Notes: generated by a model not told the origin, from the sequence alone. 64,000 nucleotides of DNA from Clostridium estertheticum (GCF_026650985.1 NZ_CP086239.1:2542001-2606000), one strand, 5' to 3'. Positions 17,222 through 26,357 are shown, counted from the first letter of the stretch. Program-made: numbers and translations.

Positions 17222-17225
17222 GATT

Positions 17226-17317
17226 TGGCGGAGAAAGGGGGATTTGAACCCCCGGAACGGAATAACCCGTTCGCCTGTTTTCGAGGCAGGTACCATAGGC
17301 CACTCGGACATCTCTCC
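17226..17317 (-). tRNA. tRNA-Ser (anticodon CGA)
   Basis: A complete class II tRNA of 92 bases with encoded CCA. The acceptor GGAGAGA pairs with the 3' strand TCTCC region. The D-arm starts TCCGAG, the anticodon loop is CTCGAAA (anticodon CGA, reads UCG), the long variable arm is CGAACGGG...CCGTTC, and the T-arm is GGGGG-TTCAAAT-CCCCC. The base pair closing the anticodon loop (position 31 with 39) is C-A, a mismatch. It marks the boundary between the accessory region and the iron-uptake operon. Confidence 0.93.
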
Positions 17318-17429
17318 ATATATTAAGTTGCCTTTAACATTATACCATATAATTAAACTATTTAAAATATTTTTTTATTTATAAGTTCCTTACCCTTTTT
17401 TAAATACATTCTAGGTTCAAAACAAATTA

Positions 17430-17457
17430 TTGACATACTTAATAGTTCTGCTATAAT
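17430..17457 (+). promoter_or_regulatory. Sigma-70 promoter of the siderophore operon
   Basis: TTGACA at 17430-17435, a 16-base spacer and TATAAT at 17452-17457, both perfect hexamers. Fur-box half-sites follow directly downstream. Confidence 0.8.
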
Positions 17458-17472
17458 AAATATTGTATTTGA

Positions 17473-17514
17473 CTGATAATGATTCTTAATTTCATTCTCA
17501 TTTAAAATGATAAT
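17473..17514 (+). promoter_or_regulatory. Fur-box-like iron-response operator
   Basis: Three half-sites lie in series: TGATAAT (17473-17479), ATTCTCA (17494-17500) and TGATAAT (17508-17514). The 19-mer at 17474-17492 matches the classical Fur consensus at 14 of 19 positions. It lies just after the -10 element, where Fur binding would block transcription when iron is plentiful. Confidence 0.65.
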
Positions 17515-17575
17515 TTGTAATTTACTTAATCATTATTTTTATACATATTAACTTAAACAATTTAGGAGGATTTCC

Positions 17576-18514
17576 ATGAAGAAAAAAAGATTATTCGTAG
17601 TATTAACATCCGCTTTAATTTCTATTACTGTTTTTGCAGGTTGTTCAAAGGTTGCAGAACCTGTTAAGAAAGTAAGTGTAACTAAAGTGGTTAGTACAAT
17701 GAAAGGCAATGTAACTATACCCACAAGTCCTAAACGTATAGTTGATATATCTGGATCAACAGAGGAATTATTAATTTTAAAGCACACACCAATAGGTACA
17801 GCCAATGCTGATTCTTATAAAACTACCGAAAAGCCAAGTTACCTAAAAGATAAATTGAGTTCTTCTAAACTTGTAGGTTTTTCAATGATGGAAACTATGG
17901 ATATGGAAGCTATCCTAAAACTTGATCCAGATTTAATTATAATGAGCGAGAGGCAAACAAAAATATATGAACAATTAAAAGCTATTGCACCAGTTGTAAT
18001 GCTTAAAGATTATGCTAATGATTGGAGATCAAAACTAACAAATATCTCCAAACTATTTGGACAAGAAAAAGATGCTCAAAAATGGTTAGTGGCTTACGAT
18101 AAAAAAGCTATAACAATAGGTAATGAAATAAAGAAAACTAATGGAACGCAAACTTACCTTACCGTACTTGCTAGTGCAGGCAAATATTACATTTTTAGCG
18201 ATGCAGCTATAGGTTCAATGTTATTATCAGATATGAAATTACCCCAACCGGCAAACATGCCAAAACAAGAGGGAATAAGTTTACCAGTAGTAACTATGGA
18301 GGGTTTATCATCAATTGATGCAGATCATATTGTAGTTATAGCAACTGATGTGGATAAAAAAGATTTATTAAGTAGTTCTGTTTGGAAAAGCATGAGAGCT
18401 GTAAAAGCTGGAAATGTTACACTGCTTCCTAGTTCTCCATATTTTGCACAAGGTTATTCTCCAATAGGAAGAGAATTACTACTTGACTCCATAAAGAAAG
18501 AATTTGTGAAATAA
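17576..18514 (+). CDS. Iron-siderophore ABC transporter substrate-binding lipoprotein
   Basis: A FecB/FhuD-type binding protein: signal peptide and lipobox VFAGC (Cys23), then the class III fold with NVTIPTSPKRIVDISGSTEE near the start and LDPDLIIMSERQ in the middle. The 312 residues are usual for the family. It captures ferric siderophore outside the membrane and delivers it to the permease pair encoded next. AGGAGG lies eight bases before the ATG. It is the first gene of a four-gene operon with a Fur-type promoter. The substrate could also be haem or cobalamin, but the iron-box upstream favours a siderophore. Confidence 0.9.
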   Translation: MKKKRLFVVLTSALISITVFAGCSKVAEPVKKVSVTKVVSTMKGNVTIPTSPKRIVDISGSTEELLILKHTPIGTANADSYKTTEKPSYLKDKLSSSKLVGFSMMETMDMEAILKLDPDLIIMSERQTKIYEQLKAIAPVVMLKDYANDWRSKLTNISKLFGQEKDAQKWLVAYDKKAITIGNEIKKTNGTQTYLTVLASAGKYYIFSDAAIGSMLLSDMKLPQPANMPKQEGISLPVVTMEGLSSIDADHIVVIATDVDKKDLLSSSVWKSMRAVKAGNVTLLPSSPYFAQGYSPIGRELLLDSIKKEFVK

Positions 18515-18535
18515 TCTGTGAGGTGCATCACTTTA

Positions 18536-19567
18536 ATGAAAAATATAATACTTAATCAAAAGAAGAAAAAGATGAATAGACTTATTATGAGTACATTTAT
18601 AATTGTAATTGGACTTATTATATTGTTTTTCGGAATTGCATTGTCAGTATCCCTTGGTGCAAAACATATAGATTTAAATACAGTCTTGAGTATCATGCTT
18701 TCACCTAGCAATGATATAAACTCAAAGATTATCCATGATATAAGACTTCCTAGGGTAATTGCAGCTGCTCTAGTTGGAGCATTTTTAGCAGTATCAGGTG
18801 CTATAATGCAAGGAATAACAAGAAATCCAATTGCTGACCCTTCAATAATGGGAATTACCCAAGGTGCAACTTTTACAATAGCTATAGCCTTTGCAATGAA
18901 GGCTAATATCGGTTCTTCAGGTTTAATGATTTTTGCTTTTATTGGAGCTAGTTTAAGTGGGATAATAGTATTTCTTTTAAGTTCAAGATCTATTAAAGGT
19001 GTTAGCCCCATTAAACTTGTTTTAGCAGGCACAGCTCTAGGTACCCTTTTGATATCTCTTGCAACTGCTATTGCAATGTACTCTAATTTATCTCAGGAAC
19101 TTAGTTTTTGGATTGCAGGAGGACTTGTTACTGCAAAATGGGAAGGTGTAAAATTATTAGCCACTGTTGGTACATTCGGGGTCATTGCCGCTATAATTCT
19201 TTCTCCTAAAATAACCATTTTGAGCCTAGGAGAAGAAATTGCCATAGGTCTTGGTCAAAAAACTAACATTATAAGATTTATTGGAATAGTAATCGTAATA
19301 TTACTTAGTGGTAGTTCCGTTGCAGTTGCCGGTAATATTGCTTTTCTTGGTCTTATTGTTCCACAAATTATAAGGAGTTTAGTTGGACCAGATTATAGAT
19401 TTATAATCCCATGTTCTCTAGTTCTTGGCGCAAATTTACTAGTTTTTAGCGATATAGCTGCTAGAATGATTAATCAGCCTTATGAAACTCCTATTGGTGC
19501 ATTAACTGCACTTCTTGGAGTACCTTTCTTCATATATATCGTAAGAAAGGAGGCAAAATCATTATAA
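18536..19567 (+). CDS. FecCD-family iron-siderophore permease, first subunit
   Basis: A 343-residue permease with about ten membrane helices. The family landmarks are visible: DIRLPRVIAAALVGAFLAVS near the N-terminus, GITRNPIADPSIMGITQGA, and NIAFLGLIVPQIIRSLVGPD at the C-terminus, which includes the ATPase-coupling EAA-like helix. I use the ATG at 18536, ten bases after GAGGTG, not the GTG at 18518, which overlaps that ribosome site. It forms a heterodimer with the next gene product. Confidence 0.9.
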   Translation: MKNIILNQKKKKMNRLIMSTFIIVIGLIILFFGIALSVSLGAKHIDLNTVLSIMLSPSNDINSKIIHDIRLPRVIAAALVGAFLAVSGAIMQGITRNPIADPSIMGITQGATFTIAIAFAMKANIGSSGLMIFAFIGASLSGIIVFLLSSRSIKGVSPIKLVLAGTALGTLLISLATAIAMYSNLSQELSFWIAGGLVTAKWEGVKLLATVGTFGVIAAIILSPKITILSLGEEIAIGLGQKTNIIRFIGIVIVILLSGSSVAVAGNIAFLGLIVPQIIRSLVGPDYRFIIPCSLVLGANLLVFSDIAARMINQPYETPIGALTALLGVPFFIYIVRKEAKSL

Positions 19568-20577
19568 AACATAAAGGAAATAAAAAACTAATTTTGATTA
19601 TAAGCATTTTATCTATTTTACTCCTTTCAATATTTATAATTAGCTTTAATATAGGAACCTTTGCTATAGGGCCTATTGATGTAATTAAAACACTATTTGG
19701 ACAAGGAGATAAAAAACAAGAACTAGTACTTTTCACTATGAGACTTCCACGAATAATTATAGCTCTACTTGTAGCAAGTGCTTTAGCAGTATCCGGAACA
19801 GTACTTCAAGGAATAACTAAAAATGATCTCGCAGACCCTGGTATATTAGGTATAAGTTCCGGTGCAGCACTTGCTGTAGTTATTTATATATATTTTATGA
19901 ATGGAAAAGCATATTCTGATGTAAATTTACTTACTATATTTACTATGCCTATTATAGCTCTCTTTGGAGCAGGTTTTGCGGCCTTCCTTATTTATACTTT
20001 AGCATGGAAAAAAGGTATAAATCCTACTAGATTGATTTTGATGGGTATAGGTATCAATTCTGCTTTTTCTGCTATATTGATTCTATTTCAATTTAGATTT
20101 TCAACGCAGGATTTTAACAAAATAATGATTTGGACCTCAGGAAGCATTTGGGGAACTAATTGGAGTTATGTTATAGCAACGCTCCCTTTTGTATTCATTT
20201 TTACAGGGCTTATAATTTATAAGGCTAGATACCTTGATGTTTTAAGTTTAGGTGACGAGTTATCAGTTGGACTTGGCGTGAATATAGAAAAAGAGAGAAG
20301 GACACTACTAATATATACCGTGGCCCTAGCAGGAGCAGCTACAGCGGTTGCAGGAACCATAGCATTTTTAGGGTTGATTTCTCCACACATTGCTAGAAAA
20401 CTTGTTGGACCAAAACACAAATTATTATTACCAACTTCAGCCTTAGTTAGTTCAATAATTTTATTATTATCCGATACTATAGCTAAAAATGTTTTGGCGC
20501 CTATTGAAATGCCTGTTGGAATAGTTGTTTCAATTATTGGGGTACCCTATTTCATTTATTTGATTATGAAAGAATAA
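19561..20577 (+). CDS. FecCD-family iron-siderophore permease, second subunit (apparent ATT start)
   Basis: The second permease of the importer: MRLPRIIIALLVASALAVSG, GITKNDLADPGILGISSGAA and GTIAFLGLISPHIARKLVGP are the same landmarks. The frame with normal length begins IIKHKGNKKLILIIS and has no ATG, GTG or TTG near the strong ribosome site AAAGGAGG (19546-19553). An ATT at 19561, seven bases on, is the likely start and overlaps the stop of the previous gene. The first canonical codon is a TTG at 19594, which would delete the basic N-terminal tail and has only a weak ribosome site. Confidence 0.85.
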   Translation: MIKHKGNKKLILIISILSILLLSIFIISFNIGTFAIGPIDVIKTLFGQGDKKQELVLFTMRLPRIIIALLVASALAVSGTVLQGITKNDLADPGILGISSGAALAVVIYIYFMNGKAYSDVNLLTIFTMPIIALFGAGFAAFLIYTLAWKKGINPTRLILMGIGINSAFSAILILFQFRFSTQDFNKIMIWTSGSIWGTNWSYVIATLPFVFIFTGLIIYKARYLDVLSLGDELSVGLGVNIEKERRTLLIYTVALAGAATAVAGTIAFLGLISPHIARKLVGPKHKLLLPTSALVSSIILLLSDTIAKNVLAPIEMPVGIVVSIIGVPYFIYLIMKE

Positions 20578-20606
20578 TTATGAATGCTTAGCTTAGGAGG
20601 CTCTAT

Positions 20607-21389
20607 ATGAACAGCATAAAAACCGAGAATCTTTCTATCTCTTATGGAGATTCTGACATAGTAAAAGATTTAAATTTAAATATACCTAAAGGAAAAATTA
20701 CAACTATTATAGGCTCAAATGGTTGTGGAAAATCAACCATTTTAAAAACTATCGCAAGAATATTAAAACCCAAAAACGGAATCATATACATAAATGGTAA
20801 TGATATTCAAGGTTTAAGTTCGAAAGCAATAGCAAAAAAAATGGCGGTTTTACCTCAAAGTCCCGAGGCCCCAAATGGATTAACTGTAGGTGAACTTGTA
20901 GCCTATGGAAGATTCCCTCATCAAAGTGGATTTGGCAAATTAATGGCCAAGGATAAAGAGAAAATAGATTGGGCACTTAAGATAATTAATATGGAAGAAT
21001 TCAAAGATAGGCCTATAGAGTCATTATCCGGTGGACAAAGACAAAGGGTATGGATAGCTATGACTCTCGCACAAGAAACAGAAATTTTATTATTAGATGA
21101 ACCTACAACTTATTTAGATTTAGCACATCAGTTAGAAATTCTACAATTATTGGATGATTTAAATAAATTACATGGACAAACCATTGTCATGGTAATTCAT
21201 GATTTAAATAACGCAGCAAGGTTCGCAGATTATATGGTTGGAATTAAAGATGGTAACATAGTTTGTAGTGGAACCCCCAGGGAAATAATGACTAATGATA
21301 ATTTAAAAAAGATATTTAACATAGATGCCGTAGTTGTTGATGAACCTATAAATCATAAACCAGTCTGTATTACCTATAACTTAATATAG
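20607..21389 (+). CDS. Iron-siderophore ABC transporter ATP-binding protein
   Basis: A FecE/FhuC-type ATPase of 260 residues: Walker A GSNGCGKST (about 37-45), Q-loop VLPQS, signature LSGGQRQR, Walker B ILLLDEPT and the switch histidine VIHD. The TTYLD that follows Walker B is typical of siderophore and vitamin B12 importers. It energises the preceding permease pair. The ATG has AGGAGG upstream. Last gene of the operon, followed by a strong terminator. Confidence 0.93.
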   Translation: MNSIKTENLSISYGDSDIVKDLNLNIPKGKITTIIGSNGCGKSTILKTIARILKPKNGIIYINGNDIQGLSSKAIAKKMAVLPQSPEAPNGLTVGELVAYGRFPHQSGFGKLMAKDKEKIDWALKIINMEEFKDRPIESLSGGQRQRVWIAMTLAQETEILLLDEPTTYLDLAHQLEILQLLDDLNKLHGQTIVMVIHDLNNAARFADYMVGIKDGNIVCSGTPREIMTNDNLKKIFNIDAVVVDEPINHKPVCITYNLI

Positions 21390-21435
21390 ATTTAGTTTAA
21401 TCTTAAACACTCTACTTTTATTATGTCTTATCTTT

Positions 21436-21477
21436 AATAACATTAAGGCAGGATAATCATCCTGCCTTAATGTTATT
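21436..21477. terminator. Bidirectional terminator, 19-bp perfect stem
   Basis: AATAACATTAAGGCAGGAT and its exact complement with a four-base loop. It ends the plus-strand iron operon and the minus-strand small gene at 21473, whose stop codon lies inside the stem. Confidence 0.85.
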
Positions 21478-21676
21478 TTCTATTAATACCTTTGTTTGCA
21501 ATTGAGCGCCCATATAATTTTTCTTTTTCTTCTTCAGTAGCATCACTAGGACCGCTCGTCATGTTAGGCATGTTATACATATGAGTTACCTTAGCGTTTG
21601 AAGCCCCACTAACATCATCATTATCTCCTGATTGTTCATCAGATTGTTTTGTTTCCTTTAAATTATATTTATTCAT
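21473..21676 (-). CDS. Small acidic hydrophilic protein, unknown
   Basis: A 67-residue protein (MNKYNLKETKQSDEQSGDND and onwards) with many Ser, Asp, Glu and Asn, some Met and no hydrophobic core. It looks disordered. GGGAG lies seven bases before the ATG at 21676. A longer frame to 21730 lacks a ribosome site. It stands between the ddaH gene and the terminator and may be co-transcribed with ddaH. I do not recognise a family. A small spore-coat-like role is possible but unsupported. Confidence 0.55.
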   Translation of the reverse strand: MNKYNLKETKQSDEQSGDNDDVSGASNAKVTHMYNMPNMTSGPSDATEEEKEKLYGRSIANKGINRK

Positions 21677-21752
21677 AGGTATGCTCCCTTCTAATATAAA
21701 ATTACACTGTGGATATCCAGTGCATTTCATAGTTTACCCAATTATATTAACA

Positions 21753-22532
21753 TTAATCCTTTGGTAATCTAAGTGAAAGACAAGTAAGTCCTCCGTCCAT
21801 TTTTTCAAATTCAGACATATCCACCTCAATAATTTTAAACCCTGCATCTAATAATGCTTTTTTTGAATTTTTAAATCCTGTTGGAATTATAAGATACCCA
21901 TTTATTAAAATACAATTTGCTGAATATGCCTCGTTATCATCTACTTTAATCACCTTAAACTCTTTAAAATCTTTAAACAACTTGTGTTCTTTAAATTCTC
22001 CAGTGGCAACAAAAATATTGTTTTCTAAGTAAACTACTCCTGTTTTGAGATGAAGTATATGAAGTACATCTGCGGTAGATGATGTATATCCATATTTGCT
22101 AAGTATCTCTGTGAGCTGTCTTGCACCTTCTGCATTAGTTCTCTTAGATTGGCCTATATAAAAATGATTTTCTACCCTTAATATATCTCCCCCATCCAAA
22201 CAAGCCTCTCCACTTAGATATTCTATGTTGACATAAAACTTTTTCAAAACATCAATAATTCCTTTTTCTTCTCCCTTTCTTGACTCTGCACCAGGCTTTG
22301 TAATAATGGCACATTTCTCTGTTACAATAGCTACATCCTCAACAAAAGTTGAATCTGGATATCGCTCATCAGCTTCCAATACCAACACATTGCATCCACA
22401 TTTCTTTAAAGCTTCTATATAATCCTCATGTTGTTTTATTGCCTTTTCATAATCTGGCTTGCCCATATCTGAAGTAGTAATCCCCTCGGCGAAATTTTTG
22501 CTTAACTTTCTTACAATTACATTTTTTATCAT
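21753..22532 (-). CDS. ddaH: Dimethylarginine dimethylaminohydrolase (DDAH) family enzyme
   Basis: An amidinotransferase-superfamily hydrolase that converts methylated arginine (or arginine-like guanidines) to citrulline and amine. Landmarks: YPDSTFVEDVAIV (substrate-binding loop), CLDGGDILRV, the catalytic histidine in LHILHLKTG (about 160) and the catalytic cysteine near the C-terminus in DGGLTCLSLRLP. The 259-residue length is normal. A clear sigma-54 promoter lies at 22571-22590. The regulator gene directly upstream is RocR-like, so arginine or guanidine-linked induction is the likely control. It could instead act as an ornithine/citrulline-forming relative of arginine deiminase. Confidence 0.87.
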   Translation of the reverse strand: MIKNVIVRKLSKNFAEGITTSDMGKPDYEKAIKQHEDYIEALKKCGCNVLVLEADERYPDSTFVEDVAIVTEKCAIITKPGAESRKGEEKGIIDVLKKFYVNIEYLSGEACLDGGDILRVENHFYIGQSKRTNAEGARQLTEILSKYGYTSSTADVLHILHLKTGVVYLENNIFVATGEFKEHKLFKDFKEFKVIKVDDNEAYSANCILINGYLIIPTGFKNSKKALLDAGFKIIEVDMSEFEKMDGGLTCLSLRLPKD

Positions 22533-22570
22533 AATAAAATCCCCTTTCGTTTTACCTTATACATCTTACA

Positions 22571-22590
22571 TAGCAAAATTTATGCCAATA
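22571..22590 (-). promoter_or_regulatory. Sigma-54 (-24/-12) promoter of ddaH
   Basis: The minus strand reads TTGGCATAAATTTTGCT. The GG and GC doublets are ten bases apart as required, and the consensus TTGGCA-N-TTGC is met. It lies about 40-58 bases before the ddaH start codon. Confidence 0.85.
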
Positions 22591-22653
22591 TGTAATCAAC
22601 CTACTTATTCTATAAACAGGTTAGTCTAAGGGAATATAAAATTTTTTTAAGTT

Positions 22654-22703
22654 AATAAAGCGAAAAAAATTTTGCCTTTACGCAAAATTTTTTTCGCTTT
22701 ATT
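22654..22703 (-). promoter_or_regulatory. 22-bp perfect inverted repeat: regulator terminator or enhancer-binding site
   Basis: Arms of 22 bases (core GCGAAAAAAATTTTGC) around a six-base loop, ending in the stop codon of the sigma-54 activator. It lies about 80-120 bases upstream of the ddaH -12 element, where enhancer sites for such activators usually are. A terminator is also possible, but no U-run follows the stem on the minus strand. Confidence 0.55.
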
Positions 22704-24063
22704 ATATATTATATTTTGACAATTTATAATTTAATGCTTGCCTTGATATTTTTAACATTTTTGCTGCCTCTGTTACATTTTCCGTGTTTTTTATCGCATA
22801 TACTATAATGTCCTTCTCATAACTTTTTACAAGTTCACTTAACGATTTATCAGACGCCACAAGACCTGGCACGCAATTCTTCTCACTTTTCACTGAAAAC
22901 ATATAGTCTGGAAGATCATCCACTGTAATTTCATTACTATATGTTATATTAAAAGCAGATTCTATAACATTTTTTAATTCTCTTATATTGCCTGGCCATA
23001 AATAGTTTTTAAATATTCTTAGAACCGATTCATCAAGCCCCTTAATATCCTTCTTCATTTTTTGATTATATTCTTTTATAAAATAACTAGACAAAAATTC
23101 AATGTCATTTTTTCTATCTTTAAGCTCTGGAAGACTAATTTGAAGTACTCCAATTCTATAAAACAAATCTTGTCGCAGTTTATTTTCCCTAATAGATTTT
23201 AATGGAGATTCGTTTACCGCGGACAAAATTCTAACATTTACCCTTATACATTCAGTTGAACCCACTCTTCTAATTTCCAAACTTTCTATCGCTTTCAATA
23301 GTTTCGCCTGCATAGATATTTCCATAGAATTAATCTCATCTAAAAAAAGAGTACCACCATCCGCCGCTTCAAATAAACCCTTTCTATTTTCAGCACCTGT
23401 ATAACTACCTTTTACCGTACCAAACAAAATACTTTCAAGTAATGTAGCAGGTATAGCTGCACAATTTTGAGATATAAACGATTTTGAAACTCTGCTACTA
23501 TTTTTATGTATAGCTTGAACCACCATTTCTTTTCCCGTACCCGTTTGTCCATAAATTAGAACTGGAGAATCAGATTTCGCTACTTTTATTATCCTTTTCT
23601 TAATATTTAACATATTTTCATCATTAGTTATAATCTGATCTATATCATATAGTTGCCTTTTTTCTTCCTCTCTTTCTTTCAATCTTAATGTTATATCTTT
23701 CCTTTGTTTTTCAGGTTCAATATATATTGAAACCTCTACTACTCCTATAATCTTTTCACCTGATTTTACTGGAAATGTTGAATTAATTGCATCTATGGCT
23801 ACGCCTTTATAATTCACAAGATGTTGTTGTTCATTTAAAATAGCCTTACCACTTTTTAACACCCTTAACAATGTACTGTTTTCATCATTTAGATTAGGAT
23901 ATATGTCCCAAAGATATCTTCCAACCAGTTCCTCATCATAAAGATTATTAATATCTTTTCTAAAATTATCAGAATATTCAATAACTCCCTTTTCATTAAC
24001 CATTACAATAGCATCTATATAATTGTGTAAACTTAGAATTTGTTTAATATAATTCTGTAGCAT
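22702..24063 (-). CDS. Sigma-54-dependent activator, RocR-like
   Basis: A 453-residue activator: an N-terminal PAS-type sensor (about 1-125, with VNEKGVIEYSDNF), then an AAA+ domain with Walker A YGQTGTGKE, the sigma-54 contact loop GSYTGA (a GAFTGA variant), and GTLFLDEINSM. The C-terminal Fis helix reads TEAAKMLKISRQALNYKLSK. RocR, which activates arginine catabolism with sigma-54, shows the same GTVKG-x-YTGAENR form. Its likely target is ddaH, which carries a sigma-54 promoter directly downstream. The ligand of the PAS domain is unknown. Confidence 0.9.
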   Translation of the reverse strand: MLQNYIKQILSLHNYIDAIVMVNEKGVIEYSDNFRKDINNLYDEELVGRYLWDIYPNLNDENSTLLRVLKSGKAILNEQQHLVNYKGVAIDAINSTFPVKSGEKIIGVVEVSIYIEPEKQRKDITLRLKEREEEKRQLYDIDQIITNDENMLNIKKRIIKVAKSDSPVLIYGQTGTGKEMVVQAIHKNSSRVSKSFISQNCAAIPATLLESILFGTVKGSYTGAENRKGLFEAADGGTLFLDEINSMEISMQAKLLKAIESLEIRRVGSTECIRVNVRILSAVNESPLKSIRENKLRQDLFYRIGVLQISLPELKDRKNDIEFLSSYFIKEYNQKMKKDIKGLDESVLRIFKNYLWPGNIRELKNVIESAFNITYSNEITVDDLPDYMFSVKSEKNCVPGLVASDKSLSELVKSYEKDIIVYAIKNTENVTEAAKMLKISRQALNYKLSKYNI

Positions 24064-24096
24064 AAAAACACCTCAATTTAAAATTTATCCAGCAAT

Positions 24097-25659
24097 CTAC
24101 AATTCGATATTATCAAATACGCCCCTACCTAAGAATATTATTAAAGCACTAAATATAAGATTATATGCTATAAATGATGTGTAGGCTATAACTACTCCAA
24201 CAAAACTACTAGACGAACTATATAATACGGCAAAAAGAACTATAGCAGGTGTTATTATTCCAACTAATATCATAATTCTCATAAATCCCGTAGTTACTAT
24301 ATTCTCACCACCACCTAAAAGTCTTCTAGTTAGAATTCCTCCATATATGAAAAGAGAACCTATTGATTCAAATGCTACTATATTAAGAATAATAAGCATA
24401 ACACTACTTTTAAATAATATTCCTGTTATCACAAACACTATAGTCCCATCAATAAGGTTTTTTATATTATCAACTACAGTTACATAGATAATTTTTTTAA
24501 ACGAATGATCAGGCAGCATATATATATACTGGTTTGTTAAATCCTTTCGCCATTTGCTTGCAAAATTAGATATTAATTGAAGATATATCATTCCCCCTAA
24601 GATTATTGCTAGATCTTTAATTGGACTAAATATGCCAACAGTTATTGCTATAACAACATAAATAACGGTCCCTATATTTATAAGTCCAAACCCTGTTTTT
24701 TTATACTCTAATATTTGTCTCCAAAATATAGCGGAGGCAAACTTTCCTTTTCTGGTATACTGAACCTTTCTTACTCTTGGTTTTTTACCAGATTTCATAA
24801 ATATTTGCTCACCATTCCTTGATGCAGATATTGCAGTTTCTTTATACTCAGTTGAAGCTAACACATCTTCATAGTAGTCAAGTTTCATAGAGTAAATTAT
24901 GTAACAGCAAATAGCACCTAATGCTATAATTAAAATAGTATAAATAATAAACACTGTACTAATGCCATTCATTGAAGCCATTATAATTTCTCTTACCCAA
25001 CCGTATACTGGAATATAAGGGATTATAGGACTGTTGAGCATTGATATAATAGCCTTACCTGGTGACATAGTTACATATAATTCTATAAAGTACGCTATTA
25101 CTATAACTATTCCTAAGCCTTTAAAAATATTTCTTATCATTGTTTTGTTTTTTACACTTTTAGAAGCTGTGGAATACAATAATATTTTTAGTATTGATGT
25201 GAAAATAAGCATAATAAATAATCCAAAAACAATTACTAAAATCCCATAGGACTTAATGTTACTATAACGACTAAGAGTGTATCCTTGAAATAGAACAAAA
25301 ACCACTGCTATAAATGAAGAATATATTTGTTTTATAAATCCATATATTAAGACTTTTTGAGGGCTAATAGGAGCTGTAAATATAAAATTTATATCTGCAC
25401 CTCTAAAAAAAGTAGCTCCTTTATTTATTGATGAATAGATATCTGGTGCCGTAAATATTAAAATAACACATCCAACAATAGTACTATATAACATTGGATC
25501 CAAAATACTTTTTGCTCTACTAGTATCTTTATTAACAAATAATACAAGACACAAAGATACTAAACATAATATGTATAAAACAAGCTTTAACGGTTCATGC
25601 TTTAACTGAAGTAACCAATTTTTTATAGATTTTCTTATTATATAAAATAATGGCTTCAT
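24097..25659 (-). CDS. ABC exporter permease, putative ABC-exporter domain
   Basis: A 520-residue protein with about 12 hydrophobic helices and a soluble loop in the middle (ASTEYKETAISASRNGEQIF, then KSGKKPRVRKVQYTRKGKFA). It is the typical size for the two-gene ABC exporter permeases of Firmicutes. It overlaps its ATPase gene by four bases, so they are coupled. GGAGGG precedes the ATG. The substrate is unknown. Neighbouring genes give no hint. Confidence 0.8.
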   Translation of the reverse strand: MKPLFYIIRKSIKNWLLQLKHEPLKLVLYILCLVSLCLVLFVNKDTSRAKSILDPMLYSTIVGCVILIFTAPDIYSSINKGATFFRGADINFIFTAPISPQKVLIYGFIKQIYSSFIAVVFVLFQGYTLSRYSNIKSYGILVIVFGLFIMLIFTSILKILLYSTASKSVKNKTMIRNIFKGLGIVIVIAYFIELYVTMSPGKAIISMLNSPIIPYIPVYGWVREIIMASMNGISTVFIIYTILIIALGAICCYIIYSMKLDYYEDVLASTEYKETAISASRNGEQIFMKSGKKPRVRKVQYTRKGKFASAIFWRQILEYKKTGFGLINIGTVIYVVIAITVGIFSPIKDLAIILGGMIYLQLISNFASKWRKDLTNQYIYMLPDHSFKKIIYVTVVDNIKNLIDGTIVFVITGILFKSSVMLIILNIVAFESIGSLFIYGGILTRRLLGGGENIVTTGFMRIMILVGIITPAIVLFAVLYSSSSSFVGVVIAYTSFIAYNLIFSALIIFLGRGVFDNIEL

Positions 25660-26357
25660 ACATTTCCCTCCGTTACATCAAAAAAGAGTTCCTCTAATGT
25701 CTCATTCCTACTCTTAAGCTCCTGTTTTGTGCCAGATAGAACTATATTTCCATTTTTCATTATAAGCACCTTGTCCCAGAAATCATCAACGCTATCTATT
25801 ATATGGGTGCTTATTAAAATAACTGAGCCTTTTTCTTTAAGCTCGACAATTGCTTTCTTTAGTTCCTTAATTGCCTTAGGATCAAGTCCCATTAATGGCT
25901 CATCGAATAATATTACCCTTGGTTTTATTATTAAGGCGCAGCAAATACTTACCTTTTGCATCATACCCTTGGACAATTGTTTCCCAAGTTTGTCTTTCTT
26001 ATCGCTTAAATCAAATCTTTTAAGTAATTCTTCAGCCTCATCCTTATAGTTTTCTATTCCATAAGCCGCAGCTATATATTCTATATGCTCATAAACCGTT
26101 AGCAAATCAAACATAGCTGAAACTTCCGGAACATAAGAAAATATTTTTTTTGCGGCAATGCTCTTATTTGGGTGCCCACAAATTTCAATGTACCCATTAT
26201 ATTTTAATAATCCAGCAATAGATTTTATTGTAGTGCTTTTTCCAGCTCCATTGGGGCCTAAAAGAATAGCAATTTCACCTTCGTTAACCTGAAAACTAAT
26301 ATTGTTTACAGCTATTTCCTTAGAGTATTTTTTAGTAAGATTTTGTACAATAAGCAT
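25656..26357 (-). CDS. ABC transporter ATP-binding protein
   Basis: A 233-residue ATPase: Walker A GPNGAGKST, a Q-loop in FSYVPEVSAMFDLLTV, signature LSKGMMQK, Walker B VILFDEP and the histidine STHIIDSV. I start it at the ATG at 26357, nine bases after AAGGAG. A long upstream frame extension (to 26591) is non-coding and contains the tandem repeats at 26443. It pairs with the permease gene at 24097. No GntR partner gene is seen. Confidence 0.9.
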   Translation of the reverse strand: MLIVQNLTKKYSKEIAVNNISFQVNEGEIAILLGPNGAGKSTTIKSIAGLLKYNGYIEICGHPNKSIAAKKIFSYVPEVSAMFDLLTVYEHIEYIAAAYGIENYKDEAEELLKRFDLSDKKDKLGKQLSKGMMQKVSICCALIIKPRVILFDEPLMGLDPKAIKELKKAIVELKEKGSVILISTHIIDSVDDFWDKVLIMKNGNIVLSGTKQELKSRNETLEELFFDVTEGNV

